64,000 nt of DNA from NCBI GenBank assembly GCA_030656145.1, contig JAUSOF010000009.1, positions 1 to 64,000 of the forward strand, given 5' to 3'. The position numbers and the translations under genes were made by a program. Of the stretch, positions 16,981-28,934 are shown one piece after another (positions within the stretch are counted from its first letter, which is position 1; each line of letters begins with the position of its first letter). The DNA is from Pseudomonas sp. Lineage in GTDB: Bacteria > Pseudomonadota > Gammaproteobacteria > Pseudomonadales > Pseudomonadaceae. A model generated the notes under the pieces. The model did not search any database, had not been told where the DNA came from, and was given only the letters and a program-made list of their open reading frames with translations.

Positions 16981-19458
16981 TTACAGGCTGCGAGCCACTT
17001 GGACCTTCTCGAACACTTCGATCTTGTCGCCGACCTTGACGTCGTTGTAGCTCTTCACGCCGATACCGCATTCCATGCCAGCACGCACCTCGGACATATC
17101 GTCCTTGAAGCGGCGCAGGGATTCCAGCTCGCCTTCGAAGATCACCACGTCTTCGCGCAGTACGCGGATCGGACGGTTACGGTGCACAACACCTTCGACC
17201 ACCATACAACCGGCGACCGCGCCAAACTTAGGCGAACGGAACACATCGCGCACTTCGGCGATGCCCAGGATGTTCTCGCGAACATCACTGCCGAGCATGC
17301 CGGTCAAGGCTTTCTTGACGTCTTCGATGATGTCGTAGATCACGTTGTAGTAACGCATATCCAGACCTTCCTGCTCGACAATCTTGCGCGCACCAGCATC
17401 GGCACGCACGTTGAAACCGAACAGGACAGCGTTGGAAGCCAGTGCCAGGTTGGCATCGGACTCGGTGATACCACCGACACCGCCACCGACCACACGCACT
17501 TGCACTTCATCATTACCCAGGCCGCCAAGCGAGCCTTGCAACGCTTCCAGCGAACCACGGACGTCAGATTTGAGGACGATATTGAGCGTCTTCTTCTCTT
17601 CCTGACCCATGTTCTCGAAGATGTTTTCCAGCTTGCCTGCGTGAGCACGGGCCAGCTTGACTTCGCGGAACTTGCCCTGACGGAACATGGCCACTTCACG
17701 CGCCTTCTTCTCATCAGTCAGCACGCTCATCTCGTCGCCCGCTTCCGGGGTACCGTCCAGACCGAGGATCTCGACCGGGATCGACGGACCTGCTTCCTTG
17801 ATTGGCTTGCCGTTTTCATCGAGCATGGCACGGATACGGCCGTAGTTAGAACCGACCAGAACCATGTCACCCTGACGCAACGTACCGTCCTGAACCAGAA
17901 CAGTGGCAACCGGGCCACGGCCCTTGTCCAAGCGCGATTCAACCACAACACCACGACCTGGAGCGGACGGGGTGGCCTTCAGTTCGAGAACTTCGGCTTG
18001 CAGCAAGACCGCTTCCAGCAAGTCGTCAACACCTGTGCCGACTTTCGCCGAGACCGAAACGAACGGCGTATCACCGCCCCACTCTTCGGACGTAACACCA
18101 TGAACCGACAGCTCGCTACGAATGCGATCAAGATCGGCGCCCGGCTTGTCGATCTTGTTCACTGCAACGACCAGCGGAACCCCGGCGGCCTTGGCATGCT
18201 GAACAGCCTCAATGGTTTGCGGCATGACACCGTCATCTGCCGCCACGACCAGAATCACGATATCAGTCGCCTTGGCACCACGAGCACGCATGGCGGTAAA
18301 CGCCGCGTGACCCGGGGTATCGAGGAAGGTAACCATGCCACGGTCAGTTTCGACGTGGTAGGCACCGATATGCTGAGTGATACCGCCGGCTTCGCCTGCA
18401 GCCACCTTGGCGCGACGAATGTAGTCGAGCAAGGAAGTCTTACCGTGGTCAACGTGGCCCATTACGGTCACAACCGGCGCACGGGAGAAGGTCTCGCCCT
18501 CAAACTTCAAGGACTCAGCCAACTGATCTTCCAGGGCATTGTCGCTGACCAGCTTGACCTTGTGGCCCAGCTCTTCGGCGATCAACTGGGCAGTTTCCTG
18601 ATCCAGCACCTGATTGATGGTCACCGGGGTGCCCATCTTGAACATGAACTTGATGACCTCAGCCGCTTTAACCGACATCTGCTGCGCCAGCTCGCCAACA
18701 GTGATGGTTTCGCCAATGGCGACATCACGGATGACCGGACCGGTCGGGCTCTGGAAGCCATGCTGATTGCGCTTCTTGAGCTTGGACTTGCCGCGCCCGC
18801 CACGACGATGACTGTCGCTTTCTTCGTCGATGCTGCGCGGCGCCACACGTGGAGCCGGAGCCTTTTCCTTGACTGCAGGACGATGCTGGGTGGTCTTGCG
18901 ATCACCACGACGATCGGCATCTTCATTGCGCGGCTTGTCGGGACGGCGAGGTTCGTCTTTCTTACGCTCCTCAACCACCGCGGCAACTACCGGAAGCTCT
19001 ACGGGTGCAGCTGCTGCAACCGCGTCGCTCTTAACGCCAGTAACCGAAGATTGAGCCTGCTCCGCTGCGCGGCGCTTGGCTTCTTCTTCAACCTTCACCC
19101 GCGCCGCATCGGCGACCGCACGCTGCTCAGCCAGCTCGCGCTGCTTCTCAGCTTCGATCTCTTCAGGGCTGCGCTTGACGAAGGTTTTCTTCTTGCGCAC
19201 CTCAACACTGATGGTTTTACTACCAGCCACGCGAAGAGTACTAGTCGTTTTGCGCTGCAAGGTAATCTTGCGCGGCTCTTCAACTTTCTTCGCGCCGTGG
19301 CTGCTTTTGAGATGGGCAAGCAAAGCCTGCTTCTCGTTATCGGTAACAACTTGCTCGGCACTGCTGTGCGGCAAACCTGCCTCACGCATCTGCTGCAGCA
19401 GGCGCTCTACCGGTGTGTCGACCACTTGGGCCAGTTCTTTCACCGTGACTTGCGTCAT
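16981..19458 (-). CDS. infB: Translation initiation factor IF-2
   Basis: Protein of 825 aa. Order: N-terminal IF2_N domain ([24 protein letters not shown]), a charged Lys/Arg/Glu linker, a second IF2_N domain, then the GTPase domain with [17 protein letters not shown] and NKID. Domains II-IV follow, ending near [17 protein letters not shown]. Brings initiator tRNA to the 30S subunit. Transcribed with nusA upstream and rbfA downstream. Confidence 0.98.
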   Translation of the reverse strand: MTQVTVKELAQVVDTPVERLLQQMREAGLPHSSAEQVVTDNEKQALLAHLKSSHGAKKVEEPRKITLQRKTTSTLRVAGSKTISVEVRKKKTFVKRSPEEIEAEKQRELAEQRAVADAARVKVEEEAKRRAAEQAQSSVTGVKSDAVAAAAPVELPVVAAVVEERKKDEPRRPDKPRNEDADRRGDRKTTQHRPAVKEKAPAPRVAPRSIDEESDSHRRGGRGKSKLKKRNQHGFQSPTGPVIRDVAIGETITVGELAQQMSVKAAEVIKFMFKMGTPVTINQVLDQETAQLIAEELGHKVKLVSDNALEDQLAESLKFEGETFSRAPVVTVMGHVDHGKTSLLDYIRRAKVAAGEAGGITQHIGAYHVETDRGMVTFLDTPGHAAFTAMRARGAKATDIVILVVAADDGVMPQTIEAVQHAKAAGVPLVVAVNKIDKPGADLDRIRSELSVHGVTSEEWGGDTPFVSVSAKVGTGVDDLLEAVLLQAEVLELKATPSAPGRGVVVESRLDKGRGPVATVLVQDGTLRQGDMVLVGSNYGRIRAMLDENGKPIKEAGPSIPVEILGLDGTPEAGDEMSVLTDEKKAREVAMFRQGKFREVKLARAHAGKLENIFENMGQEEKKTLNIVLKSDVRGSLEALQGSLGGLGNDEVQVRVVGGGVGGITESDANLALASNAVLFGFNVRADAGARKIVEQEGLDMRYYNVIYDIIEDVKKALTGMLGSDVRENILGIAEVRDVFRSPKFGAVAGCMVVEGVVHRNRPIRVLREDVVIFEGELESLRRFKDDMSEVRAGMECGIGVKSYNDVKVGDKIEVFEKVQVARSL

Positions 19459-19484
19459 GCACTTCTCTCCTCAGGCCGTAAAAC

Positions 19485-20966
19485 TTACTCGAACCAATGG
19501 GCTCGGGCGGCCATGATCAGCTTGCCGGCACGCTCTGCGTCGATGCCGTCGATGTCGAGCAGGTCGTCAATCGACTGCTCGGCCAGGTCTTCGCGGGTAA
19601 CCACACCGCGTACTGCCAGTTCCTGCGCCAAACCTTTGTCCATACCCTCAAGAGAGAGCAGGTCTTCGGCCGGGTGGGCGTCTGCCAGTTTTTCTTCTGT
19701 GGCGATGGCCTTGGTCAGCAGGCGATCTTTTGCCCGCTCCCGCAGCTCGCTGACAATTTCCTCATCGAAACCATCGATGCTGAGCATCTCTTCCATCGGC
19801 ACATAAGCGATTTCTTCCAGGCTGGTAAAGCCTTCTTCGACCAACACCTGGGCCAGTTCTTCGTCGACTTCCAGCTCGTCGATAAAGTGCTGCAGGATGT
19901 CGCCGGTTTCTGCTTGTTGCTTCGCCTGGATGTCCGCCTCAGTCATTACGTTCAGCGTCCAACCCGTCAACTGACTGGCCAAACGAACGTTCTGACCGCC
20001 ACGGCCAATAGCCTGTGCCAGGTTGTCTTCGCCGACAGCGATGTCCATGGCATGGGCATCCTCATCGACAATGATTGCGGCAACTTCGGCTGGCGACATG
20101 GCATTGATCACAAACTGCGCGGGATTATCATCCCACAGCACGATATCTACCCGCTCGCCGGCCAGCTCGCCGGATACAGCTTGTACGCGCGACCCGCGCA
20201 TGCCGATACAGGCACCTTGCGGATCGATACGCTTGTCTTTGGAACGCACGGCCAATTTGGCCCGCGAGCCAGGATCGCGCGCTGCGGCCATGACTTCGAT
20301 CAGCTCTTCGGCGATCTCCGGCACTTCGATGCGGAACAGCTCGATCAGCATCTCTGGCGCAGTACGTGAAAGGATCAACTGCGGACCGCGATTCTCGGTA
20401 CGAATTTCCCTGAGCAACGCACGAACACGGGCGCCTACACGGAAAGTCTCGCGCGAAATGATGTCCTCGCGAGCCAGCAGCGCTTCAGCATTGTTACCCA
20501 GATCGATGATCACGTTGTCGCGAGTCACCTTCTTCACAGTGCCGGAGATGATTTCGCCCAGACGCTCACGGTAGGCTTCAACTACCTGGGCACGCTCGGC
20601 CTCGCGAACCTTCTGCACAATAACTTGCTTGGCGGTTTGCGCAGCAATGCGACCGAACTCGATGGAATCGATCTTTTCTTCGAGTACATCGCCGACGCTC
20701 GCATTGGCTTCAATGGCCCGCGGCATATCAACGGTAACTTGATGCGCAGGATCATCGAAATCAGCTTCTTCGACCACGGTCCAGCAACGGAAAGTTTCAT
20801 AGTTGCCCGTTTGACGATTGATCGCCACGCGCAGCTCGACTTCGTCTTCAAAGCGCTTTTTGGTGGCCGTAGCCAACGCCAACTCCAGCGCCTCGAATAT
20901 TACGTTAGCCGGTACGCCCTTTTCGTTGGACACCGACTCAACAACCAGCAGTACTTCTTTGCTCAT
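19485..20966 (-). CDS. nusA: Transcription termination/antitermination factor NusA
   Basis: Protein of 493 aa from ATG 20966 ([18 protein letters not shown]), the usual length. N-terminal RNA polymerase-binding domain, S1 domain ([21 protein letters not shown]), two KH domains ([40 protein letters not shown]), and two C-terminal acidic repeats as in gamma-proteobacteria. Acts in pausing, termination and transcription-translation coupling. Confidence 0.98.
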   Translation of the reverse strand: MSKEVLLVVESVSNEKGVPANVIFEALELALATATKKRFEDEVELRVAINRQTGNYETFRCWTVVEEADFDDPAHQVTVDMPRAIEANASVGDVLEEKIDSIEFGRIAAQTAKQVIVQKVREAERAQVVEAYRERLGEIISGTVKKVTRDNVIIDLGNNAEALLAREDIISRETFRVGARVRALLREIRTENRGPQLILSRTAPEMLIELFRIEVPEIAEELIEVMAAARDPGSRAKLAVRSKDKRIDPQGACIGMRGSRVQAVSGELAGERVDIVLWDDNPAQFVINAMSPAEVAAIIVDEDAHAMDIAVGEDNLAQAIGRGGQNVRLASQLTGWTLNVMTEADIQAKQQAETGDILQHFIDELEVDEELAQVLVEEGFTSLEEIAYVPMEEMLSIDGFDEEIVSELRERAKDRLLTKAIATEEKLADAHPAEDLLSLEGMDKGLAQELAVRGVVTREDLAEQSIDDLLDIDGIDAERAGKLIMAARAHWFE

Positions 20967-21013
20967 CGTACGCCTCGCCTTTCGCAATCCATTGGATCCG
21001 CGGGATCCGCGTC

Positions 21014-21472
21014 TCAATCAAACCTGGGGATAATATTGGCCTTGTCGATCAAGTCGATCGGCAACAGGAACTCATGGTCATCCACCTGCACCACTACGTC
21101 CTGATCCTCTATACCGCGGAGGATACCTTGAAAGTTGCGGCGCCCCTCGAAAGGCGAACGCAGCTTGATTTTCACCTGTTCGCCGACATGACCGGCGAAC
21201 TGCTGCAATGTGAACAGCGGCCGATCCATGCCGGGCGAAGACACCTCAAGGGTGTACTCCGCGCTGATCGGATCCTCGACATCGAGAACACCGCTGATCT
21301 GCCTACTGACCTTCTCGCAGTCTTCGACGAGAACGCCATCGACATGATCAATATAAATTCGCAGCAAAGAATGCCGCCCTTGTGACAGGAACTCGATACC
21401 CCAGCATTCATAGCCGAGTGCTTCGACTACCGGGGCCACCAAGGCCTGCAACTGTTCTAGCTTGCTCGACAC
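21014..21472 (-). CDS. rimP: Ribosome maturation factor RimP
   Basis: Protein of 152 aa. Contains the family motifs [43 protein letters not shown] and [15 protein letters not shown]. Needed for 30S maturation. First protein gene of the rimP-nusA-infB-rbfA-truB operon; a terminator and a decayed tRNA lie just upstream. Confidence 0.97.
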   Translation of the reverse strand: MSSKLEQLQALVAPVVEALGYECWGIEFLSQGRHSLLRIYIDHVDGVLVEDCEKVSRQISGVLDVEDPISAEYTLEVSSPGMDRPLFTLQQFAGHVGEQVKIKLRSPFEGRRNFQGILRGIEDQDVVVQVDDHEFLLPIDLIDKANIIPRFD

Positions 21473-21569
21473 CTGAGCCCCTCGCGCATGCTGTGCAAAT
21501 GAAAAATGGGCGAAACGCCCACCCCTTCAACTGGCCTCTAAAGACCAGAAAACCTGTCTCCCAGCTAGC

Positions 21570-21591
21570 AAAAAGCCCCTTAATAGGGGCT
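21570..21591 (-). terminator. Rho-independent terminator after the tRNA relic
   Basis: Minus strand: AGCCCCT-ATTA-AGGGGCT followed by five T residues. It ends the tRNA transcript upstream of rimP and is intact even though the tRNA before it has decayed. Confidence 0.9.
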
Positions 21592-21601
21592 CCGCTACTG
21601 C

Positions 21602-21676
21602 TGGCTGCGGGGTCTGGATTAACCAATGACCTTCGAGCTATAAGCCCGACGAGCTACCAGACCGCCCCACCCCGCG
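21602..21676 (-). pseudogene. Decayed initiator tRNA-fMet
   Basis: The 75-nt sequence keeps the initiator fingerprint: a C1-A72 mismatch in CGCGGGG/CCCCGCA, the D-arm with TCTGGTAGCTC, and CGAAGGTC. However, the anticodon loop reads CTTATAG (anticodon UAU, not CAU), one of the three G:C pairs next to the anticodon is now G-U, and the T-loop has lost two bases (TTAAT instead of TTCAAAT). The discriminator base is G rather than A. It cannot fold a normal T-arm. A functional initiator tRNA must exist elsewhere in the genome. This is the usual Pseudomonas place for a tRNA-fMet gene. Confidence 0.8.
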
Positions 21677-21742
21677 TCAAACCTGGGGCCGAAGTATACG
21701 ACTGAACCCACACAGGGGTCAACCAAACCTTCAGAAACAAGA

Positions 21743-21762
21743 AAGCCCGCACACTGCGGGCT
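21743..21762 (-). terminator. Stem-loop after tRNA-Leu
   Basis: AAGCCCGC-ACACT-GCGGGCTT; on the minus strand the stem ends in CTTTC. Lies 12 bases downstream of tRNA-Leu and probably ends or processes its transcript. Confidence 0.7.
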
Positions 21763-21773
21763 TGCCTGTAAAT

Positions 21774-21859
21774 TGGTACCGAGGAGGGGACTCGAACCCC
21801 TACAGCCTATGGCCACTACCACCTCAAGGTAGCGTGTCTACCAATTCCACCACCTCGGC
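21774..21859 (-). tRNA. tRNA-Leu (anticodon GAG)
   Basis: 86 nt including encoded CCA. Acceptor GCCGAGG pairs with CCTCGGT. The anticodon arm CTACC-TTGAGGT-GGTAG gives anticodon GAG. A long class II variable arm and the T-arm GGGGTTCGAGTCCCC follow. Lies between secG and rimP, as in other pseudomonads. Confidence 0.97.
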
Positions 21860-21880
21860 AAAAAACGTGTCGCGTACTGC

Positions 21881-22264
21881 TTATTGCTGCTCTGGAGCCT
21901 GAGGCACATCAACCGCTTCAACCGCCGGCTTACGCTCTTCGAACACGGGTACATCCTCAACAGCCGGCCTGGCCTGCTGAACTTCTAACGCCGCCGGATC
22001 AGGCAAACCAACCTGAGCCAACCCATCAGATCTTTCTTTAGCAAAGAACGCTAAGCCCAAGCTAGTTAAGAAAAAAGCGGCGGCCAGTATAGCAGTAACG
22101 CGACTCAAAAAGGTAGAAGAACCTTGGCTACCGAAAACGGTAGCTGAAGCACCCGCACCAAATGAGGCACCCGCGTCCGCCCCTTTACCCTGCTGTAACA
22201 AAACCAGCGCAACCACACCGATTGCACCCAGCAGATGAAAAACTACTACGACTGTTTCCAGCAT
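21881..22264 (-). CDS. secG: Protein translocase subunit SecG
   Basis: Protein of 127 aa from ATG 22264 ([15 protein letters not shown]). Two membrane helices with the conserved [34 protein letters not shown] loop region between them. The C-terminal tail is Glu/Val/Pro-rich. Part of SecYEG. Starts four bases after the tpiA stop. Confidence 0.96.
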   Translation of the reverse strand: MLETVVVVFHLLGAIGVVALVLLQQGKGADAGASFGAGASATVFGSQGSSTFLSRVTAILAAAFFLTSLGLAFFAKERSDGLAQVGLPDPAALEVQQARPAVEDVPVFEERKPAVEAVDVPQAPEQQ

Positions 22265-22268
22265 GTTT

Positions 22269-23024
22269 TCAGCTTCCTGCGGCGCGACATATCGCACCGA
22301 ACTCATCCGCATTCAGAGAAGCCCCACCAACGAGCCCCCCATCGATATCTGGCATACCGAACAACTCGGCAGCATTGGCGGCCTTGACACTGCCGCCATA
22401 TAGAACCCTTACCGCGCACGCCACTTCAACACTCTGCACGGCTAACTGCGCACGAATTGCAGCATGAACCTGCTGCGCCTGCTCGGGCGACGCCGTCAGT
22501 CCAGAACCGATGGCCCAGACCGGCTCATACGCAATAACAGCACGAGCAAACACATCAACACCCAGAACATCAATAACACTGGCCAATTGCGCACCAACTA
22601 CAGCCAGTGTTTTGCCCGCCTCGCGTTGTTCAAGGGTCTCACCCACACACAACAGCGGAATCAAGCCACAAGACTGCACAGCAGCAAACTTTCGCACCAC
22701 GTCGGCATCAGTCTCACCAAGCAACAAACGCCGCTCCGAATGACCCACCAGCACCATAGCGCAGCCCGCGTCCTGCAACTGACTGGCAGCAATCTCGCCG
22801 GTCAAAGCACCTTGCACCGGATCAACTGCGCAGTCTTGCGCGCCGACCTCAACATGCACACCTTGCAAGCCGTCCAGAACCTGGGCGACATGCAAGCAGG
22901 TAGGGAATACCGCAATCTCGACGCTTACAGGCAACACCTGCTTACGCAGACCGTTGATCAGCTCTGCGACGCTAGCGCGGGTACCATGCATTTTCCAGTT
23001 ACCAGCTACCAAGGGGCGACGCAT
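22269..23024 (-). CDS. tpiA: Triosephosphate isomerase
   Basis: Protein of 251 aa, a TIM barrel. Catalytic residues visible: N/K in [12 protein letters not shown], His in VGHSERR and Glu in [11 protein letters not shown]; phosphate loop [12 protein letters not shown]. Interconverts dihydroxyacetone phosphate and glyceraldehyde 3-phosphate. Followed at four bases by secG. Confidence 0.98.
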   Translation of the reverse strand: MRRPLVAGNWKMHGTRASVAELINGLRKQVLPVSVEIAVFPTCLHVAQVLDGLQGVHVEVGAQDCAVDPVQGALTGEIAASQLQDAGCAMVLVGHSERRLLLGETDADVVRKFAAVQSCGLIPLLCVGETLEQREAGKTLAVVGAQLASVIDVLGVDVFARAVIAYEPVWAIGSGLTASPEQAQQVHAAIRAQLAVQSVEVACAVRVLYGGSVKAANAAELFGMPDIDGGLVGGASLNADEFGAICRAAGS

Positions 23025-23088
23025 GCTTTACCTCATCGGTCAAAGAGGGCGCAGATGTTACCCAACACCACCGGGACTGGCAAGCGAA

Positions 23089-24426
23089 TCAAACACAGAC
23101 TTCAGCAACAACCTTAGCCAATTCATCGGCATAGCCGCGCACCTGGGCCTCATCATCACCCTCGACCATCACCCGCACCAACGGCTCGGTGCCGGATTTA
23201 CGCAGTAAAACCCGGCCACGACCCGCCATTTTCTCGGTAACCCGCGCACTCGCATCCTGGACCGCCGGGTGCTCAAGCGGGTCGACACCACCCGCAAAGC
23301 GCACATTGATCAGCACCTGCGGACACTTGCGCAAGCCCTGCCGCGCCTCAGCCAGACTCTGCTCACGGCGCCTTAGCGCCAGCAACACCTGCAGTGCAGC
23401 AATGATCGCATCGCCCGTCGTAGTGTGCTGAAAACACACCAGGTGGCCCGAGCTCTCTCCGCCCACCTGCCAATTGCGCGCCAGCAACTCAGCAACCACG
23501 TAGCGATCACCCACCTTGGCGCGAACAAAGGGAATCCCCAGATCAGCCAGGGCCAGCTCCAGGCCGAGATTACTCATCAGCGTACCAACCACGCCACCCT
23601 GCAGCTTGCCACGCTCCTGCAAATCACGGGCAATGATGAACAACAACTCATCACCATCAACCAACGCACCCGTATGATCGACCATCAGCACACGATCTGC
23701 ATCGCCATCGAAAGCGATCCCCAGATCGGCCCGCTGCGCGATCACCGCGGCCTGCAACGACTCAACATGAGTCGAACCGCAATTCGCATTGATATTTAAC
23801 CCATTGGGTTCAGCCGAGAGCACCGACACCTCGGCACCGAGCTCGCGAAACACACTGGGCGCAACTTTATAGGCGGCACCATTCGCGCAATCGAGGACAA
23901 TCTTCAGGCCGGAAAAATCGGTACTGGTCGGTACGCTGCTCTTACAAAATTCAATATAGCGACCCGCAGCATCATTGATGCGCGACACCTTCCCCAGCTG
24001 CCCAGACTCGACCACAGTCATTGGCGCGTCGAGCAGCTCCTCGATCATCAACTCTATTTCGTCGGGCAGCTTGGTGCCCTGCCCTGAGAAGAACTTGATG
24101 CCGTTGTCGTCGTGTGGGTTGTGCGAGGCACTGATGACAATCCCCGCCTCGGCGTGAAAGGTACGCGTCAGATAGGCAATCGCCGGTGTCGGCATCGGCC
24201 CAAGCAGCATCACATCGGCACCCGCCGCAGACAAACCGGCCTCCAGCGCCGACTCGAACATATAGCCAGAAATTCGCGTGTCCTTGCCGATCAGAATCTT
24301 GCACTTCCCCTGCTTGCGGAAGGCCATCCCGGCAGCCCAACCTAGCTTGAGCATGAATTCCGGAGTAATCGGAAACTCGCCAACACGCCCACGGATACCG
24401 TCGGTGCCAAAATATTTTCTAGCCAT
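23089..24426 (-). CDS. glmM: Phosphoglucosamine mutase
   Basis: Protein of 445 aa ([16 protein letters not shown]). Active-site serine in [13 protein letters not shown], metal loop DGDADR and sugar-phosphate binding [14 protein letters not shown]. Makes glucosamine 1-phosphate for UDP-GlcNAc synthesis. A GTG one codon upstream is possible, but MARKY is the family start. It follows folP by 20 bases. Confidence 0.98.
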   Translation of the reverse strand: MARKYFGTDGIRGRVGEFPITPEFMLKLGWAAGMAFRKQGKCKILIGKDTRISGYMFESALEAGLSAAGADVMLLGPMPTPAIAYLTRTFHAEAGIVISASHNPHDDNGIKFFSGQGTKLPDEIELMIEELLDAPMTVVESGQLGKVSRINDAAGRYIEFCKSSVPTSTDFSGLKIVLDCANGAAYKVAPSVFRELGAEVSVLSAEPNGLNINANCGSTHVESLQAAVIAQRADLGIAFDGDADRVLMVDHTGALVDGDELLFIIARDLQERGKLQGGVVGTLMSNLGLELALADLGIPFVRAKVGDRYVVAELLARNWQVGGESSGHLVCFQHTTTGDAIIAALQVLLALRRREQSLAEARQGLRKCPQVLINVRFAGGVDPLEHPAVQDASARVTEKMAGRGRVLLRKSGTEPLVRVMVEGDDEAQVRGYADELAKVVAEVCV

Positions 24427-24446
24427 CACTACAATTCCTTGATTAC

Positions 24447-25298
24447 TTATTCAGCCGCTTCGACTGCAGCCAGCATGCGCACCACATCAACCGTCTCAGG
24501 CACGTCATGTACACGCAGGATGTGCGCACCTTTAGTGATTGCCAGGGCCGCCAGGGCAAGACTGCCGGATAGGCGCTCGCCAACCTCACGTCCCAGCGCC
24601 CGCCCAATCATGCTCTTGCGCGAAACGCCAACCAGTAGCGGCCGACCCAACGCATGCAGCGACTGGAGATGCTTGAACAACTTCAGATTATGCTCCTGAG
24701 TTTTGGCGAAGCCAAAGCCTGGATCGAGAATCAGCCGCTCAAGCGCAATCCCTGCCGCCACACATGCAGCCATGCGCTCGAGCAGAAAGTCGCGCACCTC
24801 AACCAGCACATCTGCGTACTCAGGGTTCTGCTGCATCGTGGTCGGCTCACCGCGCATATGCATCAGACACACAGGCAAACCGCTGTCTGCCGCTGCATCC
24901 AGCGCACCGTCGCGCTGCAACGATCGCACATCATTGATCAGGCCCACCCCGAGCCGGGCAGCTTCACGCATCACAGCCGGCGTCGAGGTATCGACCGAGA
25001 TAATCACATCCAGCTCAGCAGCAATCGCCTCGATGATTGGCGCAACACGCTCCAGCTCTTCAACAGGCGACACTGCGCGCGCCCCGGGGCGCGTGGATTC
25101 ACCACCGACATCAATCAAGCTGGCACCAGCACCAACCATCGCCTCGGCATGCCGCAAGGCTGCGTCGCGCCGACCAAAACGACCGCCGTCGGAGAAGGAA
25201 TCGGGAGTGACATTCAAGATACCCATCACCTGCGGACGGGCCAAATCAAGAAACCGGCTGCCACAGGGCAGCCGGTTCGGGTAGTGCATTACAGACAT
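24447..25298 (-). CDS. folP: Dihydropteroate synthase
   Basis: Protein of 283 aa. Conserved blocks: [55 protein letters not shown] and GVSRKSMIG. Condenses p-aminobenzoate with dihydropterin pyrophosphate; it is the sulfonamide target. Starts eight bases after ftsH; an in-frame ATG three codons in is an alternative start. Confidence 0.97.
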   Translation of the reverse strand: MSVMHYPNRLPCGSRFLDLARPQVMGILNVTPDSFSDGGRFGRRDAALRHAEAMVGAGASLIDVGGESTRPGARAVSPVEELERVAPIIEAIAAELDVIISVDTSTPAVMREAARLGVGLINDVRSLQRDGALDAAADSGLPVCLMHMRGEPTTMQQNPEYADVLVEVRDFLLERMAACVAAGIALERLILDPGFGFAKTQEHNLKLFKHLQSLHALGRPLLVGVSRKSMIGRALGREVGERLSGSLALAALAITKGAHILRVHDVPETVDVVRMLAAVEAAE

Positions 25299-25306
25299 CT
25301 TGATCC

Positions 25307-27220
25307 TTAATGCTCGGCGGCAGGACCACCGATAGGCTTCTCGGCGCTACCCGTGTCATCCGGGCTGGCAGCTGGCGTACTGGCTTTACCGCCACCAGTC
25401 CAGTCGCGCGGCTCACGCGGCTCACGACCATTCATGATCTCTTCGATCTGCTCGGCGTCGATAGTTTCGTACTTCATCAAGGCCTGAGCCATCGCATCGA
25501 GCTTGTCGCGATTGTCTTCCAGCAGGCGCTTAGCCGTGCCGTAGCACTGATCGATGATGCTGCGCACCTCCTGATCAATCACCCTGGCCGTGTCCGCCGA
25601 AACATTGGTCTGCTGACTGCCCATGCTACGACCCAGGAAGACCTCACCCTCTTCTTCGGCATACATCAGCGGGCCGAGCTTCTCGGACAAGCCCCACTTG
25701 GTCACCATGTTCCGCGCCAACTGAGTGGCCCGCATGATGTCATTCGAGGCACCGGTGGTCACGCCATCGAAGCCCAAGGTCATCTCTTCAGCGATACGAC
25801 CACCAAACAGCGAACAGATCTGACTGGTCAGCGCGCGCTTGCTCAGGCTGTAGCGATCTTCTTCCGGCAGGAACATGGTCACGCCCAGGGCGCGACCGCG
25901 CGGAATGATCGACACCTTGTAGACCGGATCGTGCTCAGGCACCAGGCGACCAACAATTGCATGACCCGCTTCATGGAATGCCGTATTGAGCTTTTCCTTG
26001 TCGGACATGACCATGGATTTGCGCTCTGCGCCCATCATGATCTTGTCCTTGGCCAGCTCGAATTCTTTCATCTCGACCAAGCGCTTACCGGCACGCGCAG
26101 CAAACAACGAGGCCTCGTTTACCAGGTTGGCAAGGTCCGCACCGGAGAAACCTGGCGTACCGCGCGCAATAACTTCCGGCGCGACATCTTCGCCCATCGG
26201 CACCTTGCGCATGTGTACTTTGAGGATCTGTTCGCGGCCACGGATGTCCGGCAGACCCACTACCACCTGGCGGTCAAACCGACCAGGACGCAGCAGCGCC
26301 GGATCGAGCACGTCAGGACGGTTAGTTGCCGCGATGACGATGACACCATCGTTCATCTCGAAGCCGTCCATCTCAACCAGCAATTGGTTGAGCGTCTGCT
26401 CGCGCTCGTCGTGACCACCACCCATACCAGCGCCACGATGGCGACCAACCGCGTCGATCTCATCGATAAAGATGATGCACGGCGCATGCTTCTTCGCCTG
26501 CTCGAACATATCACGCACCCGGGACGCACCAACGCCGACGAACATCTCGACGAAGTCCGAGCCGGAAATAGTGAAGAACGGCACTTTGGCTTCACCGGCA
26601 ACCGCCTTGGCCAGCAAGGTCTTGCCGGTACCCGGCGAGCCAACCATCAGCACGCCACGGGGGATACGCCCGCCCAGACGCTGGAACTTGCCTGGGTCAC
26701 GCAGGAACTCGACCAACTCACCGACTTCCTCCTTGGCCTCGTCGCAACCGGCGACGTCAGCAAAAGTCGTCTTGACCTGATCTTCCGAGAGCAGGCGTGC
26801 CTTGCTCTTACCAAAGCTCATCGGCCCGCCCTTGCCGCCAGCACCGCCCTGCATCTGGCGCATGAAGAACATGAACACCGCGATGATCACCAGAATCGGG
26901 AAGCTGGCAACCAGCAACTGAGTCCAGATGCTCTGCTGCTCCGGCTGCTTGCCGACTATCTGCACGCTGTTGTCGATCAGGTCCTTCATCAGGCCATTAT
27001 CCTGAATTGCCGGACGCACGGTCTCGAAGGAAGAACCATCGCCTCGCACACCACTGATAATGAAGCCATCAACAGTGACCCGCTGAACCGTGCCGCTTTG
27101 AACCTGCTGGATAAACTCCGAGTAATTGAGCTTGTTGGACTCGCTCGGGCTAGAGAAATTGTTCATCACCGTCACCAAGACAGCGGCGATGATCAGCCAC
27201 AGGATCAGATTCTTTGCCAT
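25307..27220 (-). CDS. ftsH: ATP-dependent zinc metalloprotease FtsH
   Basis: About 637 aa. Two N-terminal membrane helices flank a periplasmic domain. AAA+ core has Walker A GSPGTGKT, Walker [12 protein letters not shown] and the SRH region; peptidase zinc motif HEAGH. Degrades misfolded membrane proteins and regulators such as sigma-32 and LpxC. ATG 27220 gives the family N-terminus [13 protein letters not shown] three codons upstream (27229) has the better-spaced GAGG, so the true start may be there. Confidence 0.97.
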   Translation of the reverse strand: MAKNLILWLIIAAVLVTVMNNFSSPSESNKLNYSEFIQQVQSGTVQRVTVDGFIISGVRGDGSSFETVRPAIQDNGLMKDLIDNSVQIVGKQPEQQSIWTQLLVASFPILVIIAVFMFFMRQMQGGAGGKGGPMSFGKSKARLLSEDQVKTTFADVAGCDEAKEEVGELVEFLRDPGKFQRLGGRIPRGVLMVGSPGTGKTLLAKAVAGEAKVPFFTISGSDFVEMFVGVGASRVRDMFEQAKKHAPCIIFIDEIDAVGRHRGAGMGGGHDEREQTLNQLLVEMDGFEMNDGVIVIAATNRPDVLDPALLRPGRFDRQVVVGLPDIRGREQILKVHMRKVPMGEDVAPEVIARGTPGFSGADLANLVNEASLFAARAGKRLVEMKEFELAKDKIMMGAERKSMVMSDKEKLNTAFHEAGHAIVGRLVPEHDPVYKVSIIPRGRALGVTMFLPEEDRYSLSKRALTSQICSLFGGRIAEEMTLGFDGVTTGASNDIMRATQLARNMVTKWGLSEKLGPLMYAEEEGEVFLGRSMGSQQTNVSADTARVIDQEVRSIIDQCYGTAKRLLEDNRDKLDAMAQALMKYETIDAEQIEEIMNGREPREPRDWTGGGKASTPAASPDDTGSAEKPIGGPAAEH

Positions 27221-27416
27221 GTCGTTCAATTAGCTACCCTCTGAAGCAGGCCCCGTGCCGAAGCGCACTTCGCATGACGACCAGTTATGTACCGGTCTAA
27301 CTTACTACACAACACCCACACCTGGCAGGCGCTGTCTGTAACCCTTTATTTAGCGCCCATAAGTCGCGGCACCCATATCACATAGGACTGACACGCCAGC
27401 CCTTGGTTGCATACCG

Positions 27417-28040
27417 CTAGCCGCCACGAAAACTGCGGCCGAGCATGTATTGCTCCCGCGAGCGATCACGCGAAGACAACGGCTTGCGCATCTGCACTTT
27501 GTCGAACATTTCGCGCACCTGCTTGTGGTACAGATCGAAACCCTCGCCATGAAAAATCTTGATCAGGAAATCGCCGCCCGGACGCAGCACGCGCCCAGCC
27601 AAATCCAGCGCCAGCTCGCACAGGTACATGGCACGCGCCTGATCAGACGTCCTTACACCACTCATATTGGGGGCCATATCGGAAATCACAAGGTCCACCG
27701 GATTACCGCCAATCGCCTCGAGAATCTGCGCGAACACCGCATCGTCGGTGAAGTCACCCTGAATGAAGGTGACATCTGGAATGCTATCCATCTCCAGGAT
27801 GTCGGACGCGATCAGGGTTCCCTTGTCACCAATCAACCGACTGGTGACCTGCGACCAGCCGCCTGGCGCAGCGCCAAGGTCGACCACGGTCATGCCCGGG
27901 CGCAGGATGCGATCCTTTTCCTGGACTTCCAGCAGTTTGTAGCTGGCGCGCGAGCGATAGCCTTCCTTTTGCGCCATTTTGACGTAAGGGTCATCGAAAT
28001 GCTCTTTCAGCCAACGCAGGCTGGTCTTGGAACGGGCCAC
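27417..28040 (-). CDS. rlmE: 23S rRNA (uridine-2'-O-)-methyltransferase RlmE
   Basis: Protein of 207 aa. SAM site [13 protein letters not shown], catalytic tetrad region with [10 protein letters not shown], and KIFHGEGFD. Methylates U2552 in 23S rRNA; heat-shock protein FtsJ/RrmJ. Upstream of ftsH, with which it is commonly co-transcribed, and divergent from yhbY. Confidence 0.97.
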   Translation of the reverse strand: MARSKTSLRWLKEHFDDPYVKMAQKEGYRSRASYKLLEVQEKDRILRPGMTVVDLGAAPGGWSQVTSRLIGDKGTLIASDILEMDSIPDVTFIQGDFTDDAVFAQILEAIGGNPVDLVISDMAPNMSGVRTSDQARAMYLCELALDLAGRVLRPGGDFLIKIFHGEGFDLYHKQVREMFDKVQMRKPLSSRDRSREQYMLGRSFRGG

Positions 28041-28143
28041 GCAATACCTCGAATTGTGCAGAGCATGAATATCTGGGCGGCGACGAAGGCGCTCGGGTAA
28101 ACTGATCGCCGTTTTTTACCAGATTAAATGCAGGAATCAGATT

Positions 28144-28455
28144 ATGCCGCTCACTCAAGAGCAGAAGAAACAATTCAAATCTATCGGCCACCACCTGAAA
28201 CCCGTATTGATCGTGGCTGACAATGGTTTGACCGAAGGCGTACTGGCCGAACTGGAGCGCGCCCTGAGCGACCATGAGCTGATTAAAATACAGCTACGCA
28301 TCGTTGAACGCGAAAGTCGCCTTGCGGCCATTAACGCGCTGTGCAAAACCGGTCGTGCCGACTTGGTGCAGGTCATCGGCAAGATGGCGTTGATTTACCG
28401 CAAGAACCCCAAGGTCAATAAAAACCTGTCTAACGTCCACCGCCATCACGGCTGA
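28144..28455 (+). CDS. yhbY: CRM-domain RNA-binding protein YhbY
   Basis: Protein of 103 aa made of a single CRS1/YhbY domain: MPLTQEQKKQFKSIGHHLKPV, the GLTEGVLAELERALSDHELIK helix and the loop before QVIGKMALIYRKNP (the usual GxxG-type region). Associates with pre-50S ribosomes. Divergent from rlmE in the standard arrangement. Confidence 0.95.
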   Translation: MPLTQEQKKQFKSIGHHLKPVLIVADNGLTEGVLAELERALSDHELIKIQLRIVERESRLAAINALCKTGRADLVQVIGKMALIYRKNPKVNKNLSNVHRHHG

Positions 28456-28502
28456 CAGCTTCAAGCTGCACGCTTCTTGCCTGACTTGAAGCTTGCAGCT
28501 TA
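28455..28502. repeat. Inverted repeat between convergent yhbY and the DUF4149 gene
   Basis: Related arms AGCTTCAAGCTGCA and TTGAAGCTTGCAGCT flank a short loop, the style of CTTGAAGCT-type repeats seen between converging Pseudomonas genes. Probably serves both genes as a transcription end. Confidence 0.55.
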
Positions 28503-28934
28503 ACGCTTGCTGTTGCCCGGCACCGGCTGCAGCACGAGTAGCAGCCCGCAAAACGCCATCACCAAGTAGCTGAACATCAGCCAAAGCCCGCCGCCAAACC
28601 CAAAATGGCGCACCGCAAAGTAACTTGCCGCCATCACCAGCACGGTCAATAGCAGCTGGCCGCGCATATCGCACCACAGACTGGCAAAACGCTCAGCACG
28701 TATCAGCACCAACATTTGCAGCACCGCGCAAACCCCTGCCAGCCCTACCAGCAGAGGGCGAACGACGCCGGCAATTTCCTCGACCAATAATGGCGCCAAA
28801 CCCAGCTTGGCGATCGCCGGCAGCAGCAGAAAATGCAGCAGCCAAAGGCCGCCAACCCAGAATGTCTGGGCCAGCAGCCAGCTTATCGCTCCAGCATTTA
28901 GCGTGCCGGACCTAGATATGGCGAACCTCGACAA
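28500..28934 (-). CDS. DUF4149-type small membrane protein
   Basis: Up to 144 aa with four predicted membrane helices ([77 protein letters not shown]). Resembles DUF4149/TMEM205-like proteins; function unknown. The only usable in-frame start is TTG 28934, inside the 3' end of greA, so the exact start is uncertain and translational coupling to greA is likely. Confidence 0.75.
   Translation of the reverse strand: MSRFAISRSGTLNAGAISWLLAQTFWVGGLWLLHFLLLPAIAKLGLAPLLVEEIAGVVRPLLVGLAGVCAVLQMLVLIRAERFASLWCDMRGQLLLTVLVMAASYFAVRHFGFGGGLWLMFSYLVMAFCGLLLVLQPVPGNSKR

Noticed and set aside
16960..19806. Very long open frame (948 codons) on the plus strand opposite infB and the 3' end of nusA
   Set aside because: It mirrors the coding strand of high-GC genes, has no ribosome site or family features, and infB and nusA are certain.
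25310..27244. 644-codon plus-strand frame opposite ftsH
   Set aside because: Antisense shadow of a conserved gene; composition rich in His, Leu, Arg and Thr as expected for a shadow.
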